A stretch of 64,000 nucleotides of DNA from Propionibacteriales bacterium. GTDB lineage: Bacteria > Actinomycetota > Actinomycetes > Propionibacteriales > Nocardioidaceae. The stretch is taken from positions 434,001-498,000 of the forward strand of contig JAPLCB010000004.1 of assembly GCA_026392455.1 (NCBI GenBank), in the 5' to 3' direction. The translations under genes and the position numbers were made by a program. Position 1 is the stretch's first letter, and each line of letters starts with the position of its first letter. This document shows positions 9,591 to 20,512 of this stretch, in pieces. Below the pieces are notes generated by a model. The model saw only the letters and a program-made list of their open reading frames with translations, was not told the DNA's origin and did not search any database.

Positions 9591-11317
9591 CCGCGGTCTC
9601 TGACGCGCCCACCACCGGCGCGCCTTCACGCACCCTGGGTCAGCAGGTCGTCCGCATCATGACGACCACCGATCACAAGCTGATCGGCAAGCTGTACCTG
9701 ATCACGTCGTTCGCCTGGTTCATGGTCGGCGGCGTGATGGCCCTGATGATCCGTTCGGAGCTGGCGTTCCCGGGTCAGCAGCTCGTCAACGACGAGGTCT
9801 ACAACCAGCTCTTCACGATGCACGGCACGATCATGCTGCTGCTGTTCGCGACGCCGCTGTTCTTCGGCTTCGCCAACGTGATCATGCCCCTGCAGATCGG
9901 CTCGCCCGACGTTGCCTTCCCCCGACTGAACATGTTCAGCTACTGGCTGTTCCTGTTCGGCGGACTGATCGCTGCGTCCGGGTTCCTGACCCCGTCCGGT
10001 GCGGCCGACTTCGGCTGGTTCGCCTACGCGCCGCTCTCGGACGCGGTGCGTTCGCCGGGTGTCGGTGGCGACCTCTGGATCATGGGTCTGTGGCTCGCTG
10101 GTCTGGGCACCATCCTCGGTGCAGTCAACTTCATCACCACGATCATCTGCATGCGCGCGCCCGGCATGACGATGTTCCGGTTGCCGCTGTTCGTCTGGAA
10201 CACCCTGGTCACCAGCCTCCTGGTCCTGATCGCGTTCCCGATCTTCGCCGGTGCGCTGCTCTCCCTGGAGGCCGACCGCAAGCTCGGTGCGCACGTCTTC
10301 GACGCCAGCCACGGCGGTCCGATCCTGTGGCAGCACCTGTTCTGGTTCTTCGGGCACCCTGAGGTGTACATCATCGCGTTGCCGTTCTTCGGCATCGTGA
10401 CCGAGATCCTGCCCGTCTTCAGCCGCAAGCCGCTGTTCGGCTACATCGGCCTGGTCGCGGCGACCCTCGGTATCGCGATCCTCTCGGTCGCGGTCTGGGC
10501 CCACCACATGTTCGTCACCGGCGCCGTCGACCTGCCCTTCTTCTCGGGCATGACCTTCTTGATCGCAGTGCCGACCGGCGTCAAATTCTTCAACTGGATA
10601 GGCACGATGTGGGGCGGGTCCATCTCGTTCGACACCCCCATGCTGTGGTCGATCGGCTTCCTGACGACCTTCCTCTTCGGTGGTCTGACCGGCATCATCC
10701 TGGCGTCGCCGCCGCTGGACTTCCACGTCTCCGACTCGTACTTCGTGGTGGCGCACTTCCACTACGTGGTGTTCGGCACGGTGGTGTTCGCGATGTTCGC
10801 CGGCTTCTACTTCTGGTGGCCGAAGATGACCGGCCGGATGCTCGACGAGCGCCTGGGCAAGATCCACTTCTGGTTGCTGTTCATCGGCTTCCACACCACC
10901 TTCCTGGTCCAGCACTGGCTCGGTGTCGAGGGCTTCCCGCGGCGGTACGCCGACTACGGGGAGAACGACGGCTTCACCACGCTGAACCAGATCTCGACGA
11001 TCGGGGCCTTCCTGCTCGCGTCCTCGACGCTGCCGTTCCTCTGGAACGTCTACAAGTCGCGTCGCGGTCCGAAGATCACCGTCGACGACCCGTGGGGCTG
11101 GGGCCGTTCCCTGGAGTGGGCCACCAGCTGCCCGCCGCCGCGTCACAACTTCGTGACCATCCCGCGGATCCGCTCCGAGTCACCTGCGTTCGACCTGCAC
11201 CACCCGGAGATCGCTGCCCTGGAGTACGAGGCCAACGACCACCTGGAGAGCAAGGGCATCGCGGACGCGCCGGCCATGGACGGGCGCAAAGAGCTGTTGG
11301 ACGGAGATGACGCCTGA
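9587..11317 (+). CDS. ctaD: Cytochrome c oxidase subunit I
   Basis: [56 protein letters not shown]. Confidence 0.98.
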   Translation: MTAVSDAPTTGAPSRTLGQQVVRIMTTTDHKLIGKLYLITSFAWFMVGGVMALMIRSELAFPGQQLVNDEVYNQLFTMHGTIMLLLFATPLFFGFANVIMPLQIGSPDVAFPRLNMFSYWLFLFGGLIAASGFLTPSGAADFGWFAYAPLSDAVRSPGVGGDLWIMGLWLAGLGTILGAVNFITTIICMRAPGMTMFRLPLFVWNTLVTSLLVLIAFPIFAGALLSLEADRKLGAHVFDASHGGPILWQHLFWFFGHPEVYIIALPFFGIVTEILPVFSRKPLFGYIGLVAATLGIAILSVAVWAHHMFVTGAVDLPFFSGMTFLIAVPTGVKFFNWIGTMWGGSISFDTPMLWSIGFLTTFLFGGLTGIILASPPLDFHVSDSYFVVAHFHYVVFGTVVFAMFAGFYFWWPKMTGRMLDERLGKIHFWLLFIGFHTTFLVQHWLGVEGFPRRYADYGENDGFTTLNQISTIGAFLLASSTLPFLWNVYKSRRGPKITVDDPWGWGRSLEWATSCPPPRHNFVTIPRIRSESPAFDLHHPEIAALEYEANDHLESKGIADAPAMDGRKELLDGDDA

Positions 11318-11712
11318 TGAAGTCCGAGACCTGGATCTTCGCGATCTGCACCTTCTTCTTCACGCTGTTCGCCCCGGCGTACTGGTTCGTCACCGGTGAC
11401 CCGACGGGTACGTCGGCGTTGGTGATGACGGCGTTGCTGACCTTGCTGGTCAGCTTCTACCTCGGCTTCCACGCCACCCACATGGAGCCTCGTCCCGAGG
11501 ACCGCAACGACGGCGAGATCGCCGACGGTGCTGGCGAGCTCGGCTTCTTCCCCCCGTACAGCTGGTGGCCGCTGTGGTGCGGTCTGACCTTGGCGCTGAT
11601 CGTGGTCGGGGTCGTCTACGCCTGGTGGCTGTTCATCATCGGCGCGGTGCTCGGTTCGGTCGCGCTGACCGGGCTGATCTTCGAGTACTACCGCGGCGAG
11701 CACGCGCACTGA
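11317..11712 (+). CDS. ctaF: Cytochrome c oxidase subunit IV (actinobacterial CtaF)
   Basis: [15 protein letters not shown]...PTGTSALVMTALLTLLVSFYLGFHA...PEDRNDGEIADGAGELGFFPPYSWWP; follows ctaD. Confidence 0.95.
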   Translation: MKSETWIFAICTFFFTLFAPAYWFVTGDPTGTSALVMTALLTLLVSFYLGFHATHMEPRPEDRNDGEIADGAGELGFFPPYSWWPLWCGLTLALIVVGVVYAWWLFIIGAVLGSVALTGLIFEYYRGEHAH

Positions 11713-11832
11713 GCTAGCGATCGGCCTCAGCTGCGGCAAACCGTGACGTTCGGCACGCCGCCGGTGGGATTCGAAGTTCGGAACGCTTGTTAGGCTGTCG
11801 GAGTCCACACCCTGACGTGTTTCGGGAGAATC

Positions 11833-13035
11833 ATGCGTTCGCGACGATCCGGTGCCGTGCTTGCGGCTGTTCTGCTGATGACCTTGGTCTCGGCGTGCTC
11901 CGGCAGCACCGACACCACGTCCGCCGGCAGCCCCGCGTCGGACGCGCCGACCAGCACCGGCAACGGCGCTGGGGCCGCGGCAGCGATCACGTCGAGCATC
12001 GCCGCCGGCGCGAAGAACGTGAAGATCAACCGGACGGTGCGTCTCGACGTCGCCGACGGCACCTTCAGCGACGTCAGTGTCTCCAGTACCGCCGGCCAGG
12101 TGGAGGGCAGCCTCTCCTCGGACAAGGCGAGCTGGCAGAGCACCAGCCGGCTGCAGCCGGGGGCGACGTACAGCATTCGCGGCGTCGCGGTCGACGGGTC
12201 CGGGAACGAGCAGGTCTACACCTCGAAGTTCAAGACCCAGGCCCTCGGCCTCGACAAGCAGACGTTCCCCAGCTTCTTCCCGACCGCTGGCTCCACGGTC
12301 GGAGTCGGGCTGCCGGTGATCATCAGGTTCGACATCCCGGTGACCGACCACGCCGCCTTCCAGAAGCACATCACGGTGACCAGCGTCCCCGCCCAGACCG
12401 GGGCTTTCCACTGGATCTCCGACAACGAGCTGCACTGGCGGCCGGCGAAGTACTGGAAGGCCGGCACCAAGGTCACGGTCGACGCCGACATCGACAGCGT
12501 TCCGGCTGGCAACGGAGTTTTCGGCCAGCGCAGCCGGACGAACTCCTTCACCATCGGCCGCTCACTGGTGAGCAAGGTCGACATGAAGACCCACCAGATG
12601 AAGGTCTACGAGGACGGCAAGCTGATCAAGACGCTGCCGATCACCACCGGCGAGCAGCCCAAGTTCACCACCCGGTCCGGCACCAAGGTGATCATCGAGA
12701 AGTTCCGCCACAAGCGGATGAACTCCGAGACCATCGGGATCGACCCGAACAGCGCTGACGGCTACGACCTCGACGACGTCGAGTACGCGATGCGTCTGAC
12801 CTACTCCGGCGAGTTCGTCCACGCCGCACCGTGGTCGGTGGCGTCGCAGGGCCGGGCCAACGTCAGCCACGGCTGCACCGGGATGAGCACCGAGAACGCC
12901 GGTTGGTTCTACGGGATCAGCATGGTCGGCGATGTCATCGAGTACACCGGCACCACCAAGGAGATGACCCTCTCCAACGGGTTCGGCGACTGGAACCTGC
13001 CGTTCAGCGAGTACCAGCAGGGCTCAGCCCTCTAG
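11833..13035 (+). CDS. L,D-transpeptidase (Ig-like + YkuD domain) lipoprotein
   Basis: Lipobox VSACS; YkuD motif HAAPW...NVSHGCTGMS. Confidence 0.94.
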   Translation: MRSRRSGAVLAAVLLMTLVSACSGSTDTTSAGSPASDAPTSTGNGAGAAAAITSSIAAGAKNVKINRTVRLDVADGTFSDVSVSSTAGQVEGSLSSDKASWQSTSRLQPGATYSIRGVAVDGSGNEQVYTSKFKTQALGLDKQTFPSFFPTAGSTVGVGLPVIIRFDIPVTDHAAFQKHITVTSVPAQTGAFHWISDNELHWRPAKYWKAGTKVTVDADIDSVPAGNGVFGQRSRTNSFTIGRSLVSKVDMKTHQMKVYEDGKLIKTLPITTGEQPKFTTRSGTKVIIEKFRHKRMNSETIGIDPNSADGYDLDDVEYAMRLTYSGEFVHAAPWSVASQGRANVSHGCTGMSTENAGWFYGISMVGDVIEYTGTTKEMTLSNGFGDWNLPFSEYQQGSAL

Positions 13036-13754
13036 GCGTCGCCGTGCAGGTTCTTGGCGGTCGCTGACGCCTTGACCGTGCTCGGCTCCGGGTAGGTCCC
13101 GAACAGCCTGTCCGCTGTCGCGGTGCTGGTGACCGTGAACCAGTAGTGCTCGTTCTTGTAGTGGTGCAGGCGGTGGTTGCGCCAGATCGACTTGTAGGCG
13201 CTCGTCCGGGGCTTGTAGTCACTGTGGATCAGGTAGTGCGACCACTCGTAGACCAGTCCGGTCACGCCGACCGCGAAGAGGAACGTCAGTCCCTGGCCCA
13301 GCCGGGGGAACGCGAACACCGCGATCGCCACGTCGCTCACGATCACGGCGATCAGTGAGCGCCAGGGGATGAACACCAGCGGCAGGTCGCGTGGGTCGGC
13401 GTGATGGCGACGATGGTCGCGGGCCAGCTCGCTGTCGATCTTGATCCCGACGACCTTGCGCGGCCGCCAGTGCAGGATGAACACGTGGATGACCCACTCC
13501 AGGACCGGGAAGAGCCCGACCAGGATCACCGGGGCCCACAGGTCGCTCAGCTGCCAGTCACCTTCGGCGACCCGCCACGTCGCGGCGCCCACGATGGTGG
13601 CCGCGATCATCCAGGGGCTCGGGTGCTTCCAGAACTCAGCGGCCGTGGACCGCAGCGTCACTGCGGTACGGCGGGACGAGCCGGTGATCCGGGCCTCCTC
13701 GGTGGAGAGGCGTTCCTGCGCGAGGGCCTCGATCTCGGGCGATGGTTTGCTCAT
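13032..13754 (-). CDS. Sterol desaturase / fatty acid hydroxylase family protein
   Basis: Histidine boxes DHRRHHADPRD and WRNHRLHHYKNEHYWF with TM segments. Confidence 0.88.
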   Translation of the reverse strand: MSKPSPEIEALAQERLSTEEARITGSSRRTAVTLRSTAAEFWKHPSPWMIAATIVGAATWRVAEGDWQLSDLWAPVILVGLFPVLEWVIHVFILHWRPRKVVGIKIDSELARDHRRHHADPRDLPLVFIPWRSLIAVIVSDVAIAVFAFPRLGQGLTFLFAVGVTGLVYEWSHYLIHSDYKPRTSAYKSIWRNHRLHHYKNEHYWFTVTSTATADRLFGTYPEPSTVKASATAKNLHGDA

Positions 13755-14515
13755 CGTGCTTCTCCTTCATCCGGTTCGTCCTGAAGTGCGTCCAGGCTGT
13801 AGTCGCTCAGGAAGGCGACCATCACCTCGGTCGCCGGTCGCAGCAGCGAGTCCGCTGCTCGGTGGGCTGCGTCGGCGTCGTGGGCGAGGACGGCGCGGCT
13901 GATCTCCCGGTAGCCGGCCAGGTTGCTGACCTCGCCGTCCAGCAGCGGGGCGAGCGGCTCGATCGCCGGCTCGTAGGCCAGCCGCAGGTTGTTGAACATC
14001 ATCCGGAACACGATCGAGTCCGCCAGGTCGACGATCGCGTCCCAGAAGGCCAGGGCTGCGTGCTGCCGGGCCACGGGGGAGTCTGCGAGTCCCTGAGCCT
14101 CCAGGGCCTCGTCGAGGGCCGCACGGGTGGTCAGGTCTGCCCGGGCGGCCCGCTCCGCCGCCATCCGCGCGACCGTCGGGGCGATCGCGAACCGGGCCTC
14201 GATGATGCTGCGGGCGACGACCGGGTCGAGCTCGCCGTCGCGGACCAGCATCCGGGGGAGCAGGTCCAGGCCGGCGTACCGCTGGAAGTCACGGACGGTC
14301 GTGGCACCGCCGTGCTTGACCTCGACCAGCCGGGTGGCGGACATCCGCTGGAGTGCCTCGCGCACGGCCGGGCGGGACACCCCGAGGAGCTCCGCGAGCC
14401 GACGTTCGCTGGGCAGGGCGTCACCGGGAGCCAACGAGCCGTCGACCACCTCGCCCAGGAGCTGGTCGAAGACGTCGTCGGGGACGAGGCGTTTGGTGAT
14501 GGGGGTCAGGACCAT
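13751..14515 (-). CDS. FadR/GntR family transcriptional regulator
   Basis: GntR wHTH LPSERRLAELLGVSRPAVREALQRM; FCD-like C-terminus; overlaps downstream desaturase start. Confidence 0.9.
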   Translation of the reverse strand: MVLTPITKRLVPDDVFDQLLGEVVDGSLAPGDALPSERRLAELLGVSRPAVREALQRMSATRLVEVKHGGATTVRDFQRYAGLDLLPRMLVRDGELDPVVARSIIEARFAIAPTVARMAAERAARADLTTRAALDEALEAQGLADSPVARQHAALAFWDAIVDLADSIVFRMMFNNLRLAYEPAIEPLAPLLDGEVSNLAGYREISRAVLAHDADAAHRAADSLLRPATEVMVAFLSDYSLDALQDEPDEGEAR

Positions 14516-14647
14516 GCGCCCACCCTGACGCCCGTCCCCTCAACTGGTCAAGTGGTCTGACCAGTTGGTGGACAGTCGACCTGGTCCTGGTCGGTTCCGG
14601 CGATCGATTGCAGTGACAAGGCACTTCTCACCGCGCTGCCCGAGAAC

Positions 14648-14685
14648 GGCGAAGGGCCCGGGAGCAAACTCCCGGGCCCTTCGCC
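14648..14685 (-). terminator. Transcription terminator of the qcr/ctaE cluster
   Basis: Perfect 16-bp inverted repeat ggcgaagggcccggga - gcaaac - tcccgggcccttcgcc just after qcrB stop. Confidence 0.85.
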
Positions 14686-14699
14686 GTCAGATCAGTGCG

Positions 14700-16451
14700 T
14701 CAGTGCTTCTGTGTCAGCTCTTCGCCTGCCACCTCGTGGCGTCCGTCGAACTGGTGACCGTCGGCTGCGTGACCCTCCAGCGGAGCGTCGTGCGCGTGCT
14801 CGAGCTCGGCGTGGTGGTGCGCCTCCTCGAGCTCGGCCACCGTCGGCTTCTGCACGTCTCCGGAGTACCAGGCCTTCGAGAGCCTGGCCCGCAGCTGGTC
14901 GAGCCGAGCCTTCGGGGCGCTGAGACCGTTGGCGTCCGCACCGCTGAGACCGGCGTAGACCTCCGGGCGCTCGTGCGCCGTCAAGGTGTACGCACGCTCG
15001 GGCGAGAGCGGCAGGTGCCGTTCGGTGTAGCCGCCTTCGGCGTCGCGCATGATGATGCCGCTCTCGTAGCCGTGCAGCAGCATCTCCTTGTCGTGACGCT
15101 GCAACGAGATGCACCAACGCTTGGCCAGGATGAACACCAGCGGCGGGATCACGAAGATCGCCCCACGCATGAAGTACGTGATCGTGTTCAGGTCCAGGTG
15201 GAAGGTCGTGGCCAGGATGTCGTTTCCGCCGGCTGCCCAGAGCAGACCGTAGAGGGTGATCATCGCGGCCAGGAACGCCGTCCGGGTCGGGACGTTGCGG
15301 GGGCGCTGGAGCAGGTGGTGCTCCCGCTTGTCGCCGGTGATCCACTGCTCGATGAACGGGTACGCGAGCACGACCATCAGCAGGGCGATCGGAGCGATCT
15401 GACCTGGCAGGAAGATGTTCCAGCTCAGGGTGACCCCGAAGATGTGCGTCTCCCAGCCGGGCATGATCCGCAGCAGTCCCTCGGCGATGCCCATGTACCA
15501 GTCAGGCTGCGAGCCCGCGGTGACCTCCGCCGGGTTGTACGGACCGAACCGCCAGACCGGGTTGATCGTCATCAGGCCACCCATCAGCGCGGTGACGCCG
15601 AAGGTGATGAAGAAGAAGCCACCGGCCTTCGCGGCGTACACCGGCATCATCGGGTAGCCGACGACGTTGTTCTCGGTCCTGCCGGGCCCGGGCCACTGGG
15701 TGTGCTTGTGGTAGACGAGCAGCAACATGTGAGCCGCGATCAGGGCCAGGATCAGACCAGGGATCAGGAGGATGTGCGCGGTGTAGAGGCGCGGGATGAT
15801 CTGGTCACCGGGGAACTCGCCACCGAACATGAAGAACGACATGTACGAACCGAGGACCGGCGTGGCCTTGACCAGGCCGTCGGCGATCCGGAGGCCCGTA
15901 CCCGACAGCAGGTCGTCGGGGAGCGAGTAGCCGGCGAAACCCTCGAGGATGCCGAGCAGCAGCAGGACGCCACCGATGATCCAGTTCAGCTCACGCGGCT
16001 TGCGGAACGCTCCGGTGAGGAAGACCCGCATCATGTGCACGAGCATCGCGGCGATGAAGAGCATCGCGGCCCAGTGGTGCATCTGGCGCATCAGCAGGCC
16101 GGCGCGCACGTCGAAGCTGATCTCCAGCGTCGAGCGGTACGCCTCGGACATGTGGATGCCCTTGAGCTGCTCGTAGGAGCCGTCGTAGATGACCTCGCCC
16201 ATGCTCGGGTTGAACCAGAGCGAGAGGAAGACGCCGGTCAGGAGCAGGATCACGAAGCTCCACAGCGCGATCTCGCCGAGCATGAAGGACCAGTGGTCGG
16301 GGAAGACCTTGCGGAGCTGCTTCTTGGTGGCGGTCGCGATGCCGAGGCGTTCGTCGGCCCAGGTGGCGACGGCGGCGGCGGGGTTCGCCTTCGCGGTCAC
16401 GGCAGGCTCGGTGCCATTGGTCGTTGCAACTGAATCAGCCATCACGATCAC
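14700..16451 (-). CDS. qcrB: Cytochrome bc1 complex cytochrome b subunit
   Basis: Heme ligand/TM motifs HHWAAMLFIAAMLVHMMRVFLTGAFRKPRE, PDWYMGIAEGLLR. Confidence 0.96.
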   Translation of the reverse strand: MIVMADSVATTNGTEPAVTAKANPAAAVATWADERLGIATATKKQLRKVFPDHWSFMLGEIALWSFVILLLTGVFLSLWFNPSMGEVIYDGSYEQLKGIHMSEAYRSTLEISFDVRAGLLMRQMHHWAAMLFIAAMLVHMMRVFLTGAFRKPRELNWIIGGVLLLLGILEGFAGYSLPDDLLSGTGLRIADGLVKATPVLGSYMSFFMFGGEFPGDQIIPRLYTAHILLIPGLILALIAAHMLLLVYHKHTQWPGPGRTENNVVGYPMMPVYAAKAGGFFFITFGVTALMGGLMTINPVWRFGPYNPAEVTAGSQPDWYMGIAEGLLRIMPGWETHIFGVTLSWNIFLPGQIAPIALLMVVLAYPFIEQWITGDKREHHLLQRPRNVPTRTAFLAAMITLYGLLWAAGGNDILATTFHLDLNTITYFMRGAIFVIPPLVFILAKRWCISLQRHDKEMLLHGYESGIIMRDAEGGYTERHLPLSPERAYTLTAHERPEVYAGLSGADANGLSAPKARLDQLRARLSKAWYSGDVQKPTVAELEEAHHHAELEHAHDAPLEGHAADGHQFDGRHEVAGEELTQKH

Positions 16452-17479
16452 CCACGTTCCCAGTAGCTAGGACCAACCGGTTCATTGAAATCGTCTTGCG
16501 CTACGAGGTAGCCCTCGGAGTCGACCGTGATCGCGAGCTGCGGCAGGTGTCGCGCTGCGGGGCCAAAAATCACCTTACCGTTGTCCGCCAAGTCGAACGT
16601 CGACTGGTGGCAGGGGCACAGCAGGTGATGGGTCTGCTGCTCCCACAGCGAGATCGGGCAACCGACGTGGGTGCAGATCTTGGAGTAGCAGAGGATGCCG
16701 TCGACGCCCCAGTTCTGGGCGCGTTCCTGGTCCTTGATGTCGTCGGGCTGCATCCGGACGAGGATTACCGCGGCCTTCGCCTTCTCGGCGAGGATCTCGT
16801 GCTCGGGGACCTCGGGCTCCTCACCCTCCTCGCTCGGGAAGAAGGCTGCCGGCTCGGCGTTGACGAGCTGGCCGACCTGCATGTCCTCCGGACGGATCGG
16901 GCGACCGTCGACGTCCTGGACGACGCGCATCCCGGTACGCCAGACCGTGTGCTCCAGGCTGTCGCCGGGCAGCGGGCCGAGGTCGCGCAGAGCGACGATC
17001 GCCGGGAGACCGAGCAGGCCCATCGCGCCGAGCAACGAGTTGCGCACCAGCGGTCGACGCCCGATGCCTGAGTCCTCGATGCCCTGGTCGAGTGCGGCGA
17101 GAGCCTCGGCGCGGTCCTCCTCGGAGGAAGCGGCAGGATGCCGGTACTCGACGATCTCGTGGTCGCTCATCAGCTTCCGCGACCACTGGATCGCGCCGAC
17201 GCCGATGAACAGCAGGGCAAGTCCCAGTGTCGTGCCGAGCGCCAGCTGCAGAGCCTCGATGCCGATGAAGACGTCACGCTTGCCGATCGCGAAGTACGAC
17301 ACGCAGAAGAGCACGGCGGAGACGCCGGAAAGGCCGAAGAGAGTGGCGACCTGCCGCTCCGCGCGCTTCTCGGCTACGGGGTCCACGTCGGTGGGACGCG
17401 GAAGGTGCTCGGGCAGGCCCGGGTTCTCGATCGGCTCCGCCGGGACGAGCTCGGTGCCGTGGTTGTGGTCGTCGCTCAC
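16448..17479 (-). CDS. qcrA: Cytochrome bc1 complex Rieske iron-sulfur subunit
   Basis: CTHVGCPISLWEQQTHHLLCPCHQSTFD; GTG start overlaps qcrC stop. Confidence 0.96.
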   Translation of the reverse strand: MSDDHNHGTELVPAEPIENPGLPEHLPRPTDVDPVAEKRAERQVATLFGLSGVSAVLFCVSYFAIGKRDVFIGIEALQLALGTTLGLALLFIGVGAIQWSRKLMSDHEIVEYRHPAASSEEDRAEALAALDQGIEDSGIGRRPLVRNSLLGAMGLLGLPAIVALRDLGPLPGDSLEHTVWRTGMRVVQDVDGRPIRPEDMQVGQLVNAEPAAFFPSEEGEEPEVPEHEILAEKAKAAVILVRMQPDDIKDQERAQNWGVDGILCYSKICTHVGCPISLWEQQTHHLLCPCHQSTFDLADNGKVIFGPAARHLPQLAITVDSEGYLVAQDDFNEPVGPSYWERG

Positions 17480-18333
17480 GCGTCCGCCCCCTTCTTGGTC
17501 TTCTTCACCCGGGCAGAGCCGGCGGTGATCCAGATGCCGAAGCCGACCAGCGAGCCGATGCCGACCAGCCAGGCGAACATGCCCTCGGCGACCGGGCCGA
17601 CCGAGCCGAGTGCGAAACCACCCGGGCTCGGTGCGTCCTCCTGGAGCTTCAGGTAGGCGATGACGTCCTTCTTGGCGTCCGGGGTCAGCACGCCGTTGGA
17701 GAAGACCGGCATCTGCTGCGGGCCGATCACCATGGCCTCGTACATGTGCTTCGCGCTCACGCCGATCAGGCTCGGGGCGAACTTGCCCTTCGGCAGGGCG
17801 CCGCCGGAGCCGGCGAAGTTGTGGCACGCCGTGCAGTTGGTACGGAAGAACTGACCACCGCGCGCGACGTTGCCGTTGGAGTAGTCGTAGTCCGAGGCCT
17901 CCGGGATCGCCGGGCCGGCACCGAGCGAGCCGACGTACGCCGCGAGCTCAGCGATCTGGTCGTCGTCGAAGACCGGGGTCTTGCGAACAGCCTGGGCGCC
18001 GGCCTGGGCCATCGGCATCCGGCCGGTCCCGACCTGGAAGTCGACGGACGCGCCGCCGACGCCGACCAGGGAGGGGCCGTAGTTGTTGCCCTTCTTGGTC
18101 GTGATGCCTTCGCCGTTGAGGCCGTGGCAGGAGGCGCAGCTGACCGCGAACAAGGCGCGTCCGGCCTGGATCTGGTCGTCGTTCGGTCCGGTGGCGTCAG
18201 CGCCCGCGGGCGCTACAGCGGCCCAGACGCCGCCGGTGGCCAGCAGGCCGAGGATCAGCACGGCGGGGGCAGCGAGTCGGCTGCGTCGGCGGGCCGAGAG
18301 CCGAGCTGAGATCTTGCGCGTGAGCAGTCGCAC
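17476..18333 (-). CDS. qcrC: Cytochrome bc1 complex diheme cytochrome c subunit
   Basis: Two CxxCH sites CASCH and CTACH; C-terminal TM anchor. Confidence 0.96.
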   Translation of the reverse strand: MRLLTRKISARLSARRRSRLAAPAVLILGLLATGGVWAAVAPAGADATGPNDDQIQAGRALFAVSCASCHGLNGEGITTKKGNNYGPSLVGVGGASVDFQVGTGRMPMAQAGAQAVRKTPVFDDDQIAELAAYVGSLGAGPAIPEASDYDYSNGNVARGGQFFRTNCTACHNFAGSGGALPKGKFAPSLIGVSAKHMYEAMVIGPQQMPVFSNGVLTPDAKKDVIAYLKLQEDAPSPGGFALGSVGPVAEGMFAWLVGIGSLVGFGIWITAGSARVKKTKKGADA

Positions 18334-18355
18334 AACAGGTCCTATCGGTTCAGGC

Positions 18356-18994
18356 TTACTTGATGAGGTAGATGGTCGCGAAGAGGCCGATCCAGACGAC
18401 ATCGACGAAGTGCCAGTAGTAGGACACGACGATGGCGGTGACGGCCTGTTCGTGGGTGAAGCGACGTGCAACGAGGGTCCGTCCGAGGACGAAGAGGAAG
18501 GCGATCAGACCGCCGGTGACGTGGATCCCGTGGAAGCCCGTGGTCAGGTAGAACATCGTGCCGTAGGCCGAGGAGGGGATCGTGATGCCCTCGTGGATCA
18601 GCTCGGTGTACTCGAACGCCTGACCGCCGATGAAGATGGCGCCCATCACGTAGGTGAGCACGAACCACTCACGCAGGCCCCACAGCTTCATGTTGAGGAG
18701 CGCGCCGGTGCGACCGACCTGGCCGCGCTCGGCCGCGAAGACGCCGAGCTGGCAGGTCAGCGAGGACAGCACCAGGATCGTGGTGTTGATCGACGCGAAC
18801 GGCACGTTCAGGTCCGCGGTCGACTCGGCCCAGAGCTCCGGGCTCACCGCCCGGATGGTGAAGTAGGCGGCAAAGAGCGCCGCGAAGAACATCAGCTCGC
18901 TCGAGAGCCAGATGATGGTGCCTACGCTCACCATGCTCGGTCGGTCATGGTGCCCGTGCAGACGGGATGCTGGGATCACAGAAGTCGTCGCCAC
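18356..18994 (-). CDS. ctaE: Cytochrome c oxidase subunit III
   Basis: [59 protein letters not shown] extends to 19051. Confidence 0.95.
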   Translation of the reverse strand: MATTSVIPASRLHGHHDRPSMVSVGTIIWLSSELMFFAALFAAYFTIRAVSPELWAESTADLNVPFASINTTILVLSSLTCQLGVFAAERGQVGRTGALLNMKLWGLREWFVLTYVMGAIFIGGQAFEYTELIHEGITIPSSAYGTMFYLTTGFHGIHVTGGLIAFLFVLGRTLVARRFTHEQAVTAIVVSYYWHFVDVVWIGLFATIYLIK

Positions 18995-19115
18995 GCGGCC
19001 ATTATGTCGTGACTGTGGTCGCCCGCCACCCCGACCCCCTGTTTTAGACACGTGTGTCGCGGAGGGTTACGACCGGGGGTGGCACGACTCACGTGATGAG
19101 GCCTCCTTCTACTCT

Positions 19116-20072
19116 GTGCAGGTGCTGTTCTCGCCTCTCTCCGTGATCGCTTCGGCGTCTGTCCCGCTCGAAGCCGGGGCGTCCGATCTGCCCCGTTTCA
19201 GTGCCGCGACGTTCTTCACCCAGTGGGGGATCGACCCGGTCCCGTTGGTCGTCAGCGTCTGGGCCGCGGGCCTGTACCTGATCGGCGTCCGGGTGCTCCG
19301 GAGCCGGGGCGATGCCTGGCCGCTCGGACGGACCCTGGCGTTCGTGGTCGGCGGGATGGGTTCGTTCTACGTGGCCACGTCGTCGGGCCTCGGTGCCTAC
19401 GACACCACCCTGCTGAGCGTGCACATGGTCCAGCACATGGTGCTCGGCATGGTGGTGCCGCTGTTCCTGGCACTCGGGGCGCCGGTGACCTTGGCGCTGC
19501 GGACACTGCCGGCCAGGCCGAGGGCGGGCCTGCTGGTGGTGCTGCACTCCCGGCTGGCCCGGGTGCTCACCTTCGCGCCGCTGACCCTGGCGCTGTACGT
19601 GGCCAGTCCGTGGGCCCTGTACTTCACCGGCTGGTACGAAGCGACCCTGCACTCGGTCTTCCAGCACAACATGATGCACCTGCACCTGGTCCTGGTCGGG
19701 TCCTTGTTCTTCTGGCCCCTGATGGGCGTGGACCCGCTCCCGGGGCGGATCGGCTACCCGGCCCGGATGATGGTCGTCGTGCTGACACTGCCGTTCCACG
19801 CCTTCCTGGGCATCACGATCATGGGGCAGTCGACGCTGATCGGCGGGAGCTGGTACCCCGACCTGGGCCGGACCCTCACCTGGTTGCCCGATCCGTTGGA
19901 CGACCAGCACACGGCCGGCGGCATCCTGTGGAGCTCGGGCGACCTGATCGGCCTGGTCTTCTTCGCGGTGCTCTTCGTCCAGTGGGTGCGCTCCTCGATG
20001 AAGGAGGCCGCCCGTGAGGACCGACGACTCGACCGTCTGGAACGTCTGGCGTCGTCCGGGGAACCGGACTAG
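19116..20072 (+). CDS. Cytochrome c oxidase assembly protein, CtaG family
   Basis: Multi-TM, HMVQHMVLGMVVPLFLALGAPVTLALR, HNMMHLHLVLVGSLFFWPLMGVDPLP; start estimated. Confidence 0.9.
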   Translation: MQVLFSPLSVIASASVPLEAGASDLPRFSAATFFTQWGIDPVPLVVSVWAAGLYLIGVRVLRSRGDAWPLGRTLAFVVGGMGSFYVATSSGLGAYDTTLLSVHMVQHMVLGMVVPLFLALGAPVTLALRTLPARPRAGLLVVLHSRLARVLTFAPLTLALYVASPWALYFTGWYEATLHSVFQHNMMHLHLVLVGSLFFWPLMGVDPLPGRIGYPARMMVVVLTLPFHAFLGITIMGQSTLIGGSWYPDLGRTLTWLPDPLDDQHTAGGILWSSGDLIGLVFFAVLFVQWVRSSMKEAAREDRRLDRLERLASSGEPD

Positions 20073-20085
20073 TAGCATCCAGTCT

Positions 20086-20508
20086 GTGACTGCCCACACT
20101 TCCGGGAACACTCCCGCCCTCCGTGTCCTCGTCTACAGCGACGACTCCGACGTGCGCGCCCAGGTCATCCTCGCGCTCGGCCGTCGGGTGCACCCCGACT
20201 TCCCGGAGCTGCAGTACGTCGAGGTCGCGACCGAGCCGGTCGTCTGGCAGCAGCTGGACTCCGGTGCCATCGACCTGGCGATCCTCGACGGCGAGGCGAC
20301 CCCGGCCGGAGGACTCGGGATCGCGCGCCAGATGAAGGACGAGATCTACCAGGCCCCGCCCACCCTGGTGCTCACGGGACGGCCGCAGGACCACTGGCTC
20401 GCGACCTGGTCGCGTGCCGAGGCTGCGGTCTCGCACCCGCTCGACCCGATCGAGCTCGCGGAGGCGGTCATCCGTCTGCTGCGCTCGCGGGTCCCCGCCG
20501 AGGCGTAG
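20086..20508 (+). CDS. Stand-alone receiver-like domain protein
   Basis: [41 protein letters not shown]: CheY-like fold signature, no output domain. Confidence 0.75.
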   Translation: MTAHTSGNTPALRVLVYSDDSDVRAQVILALGRRVHPDFPELQYVEVATEPVVWQQLDSGAIDLAILDGEATPAGGLGIARQMKDEIYQAPPTLVLTGRPQDHWLATWSRAEAAVSHPLDPIELAEAVIRLLRSRVPAEA

Positions 20509-20512
20509 CCAC

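Noticed and set aside
9626-11146. 506-aa minus-strand ORF antisense to ctaD
   Set aside because: Shadow ORF of cytochrome oxidase subunit I
13216-13231. tagtcactgtggatca, near match to the TAGTC-N6-GACTA dyad
   Set aside because: Inside the sterol desaturase coding region and mismatched in the right arm; considered chance
14565-16433. 622-aa plus-strand ORF antisense to qcrB
   Set aside because: Arg/Glu/Asp/Val-rich shadow translation of a clear qcrB gene; no recognisable domain; typical high-GC antisense ORF
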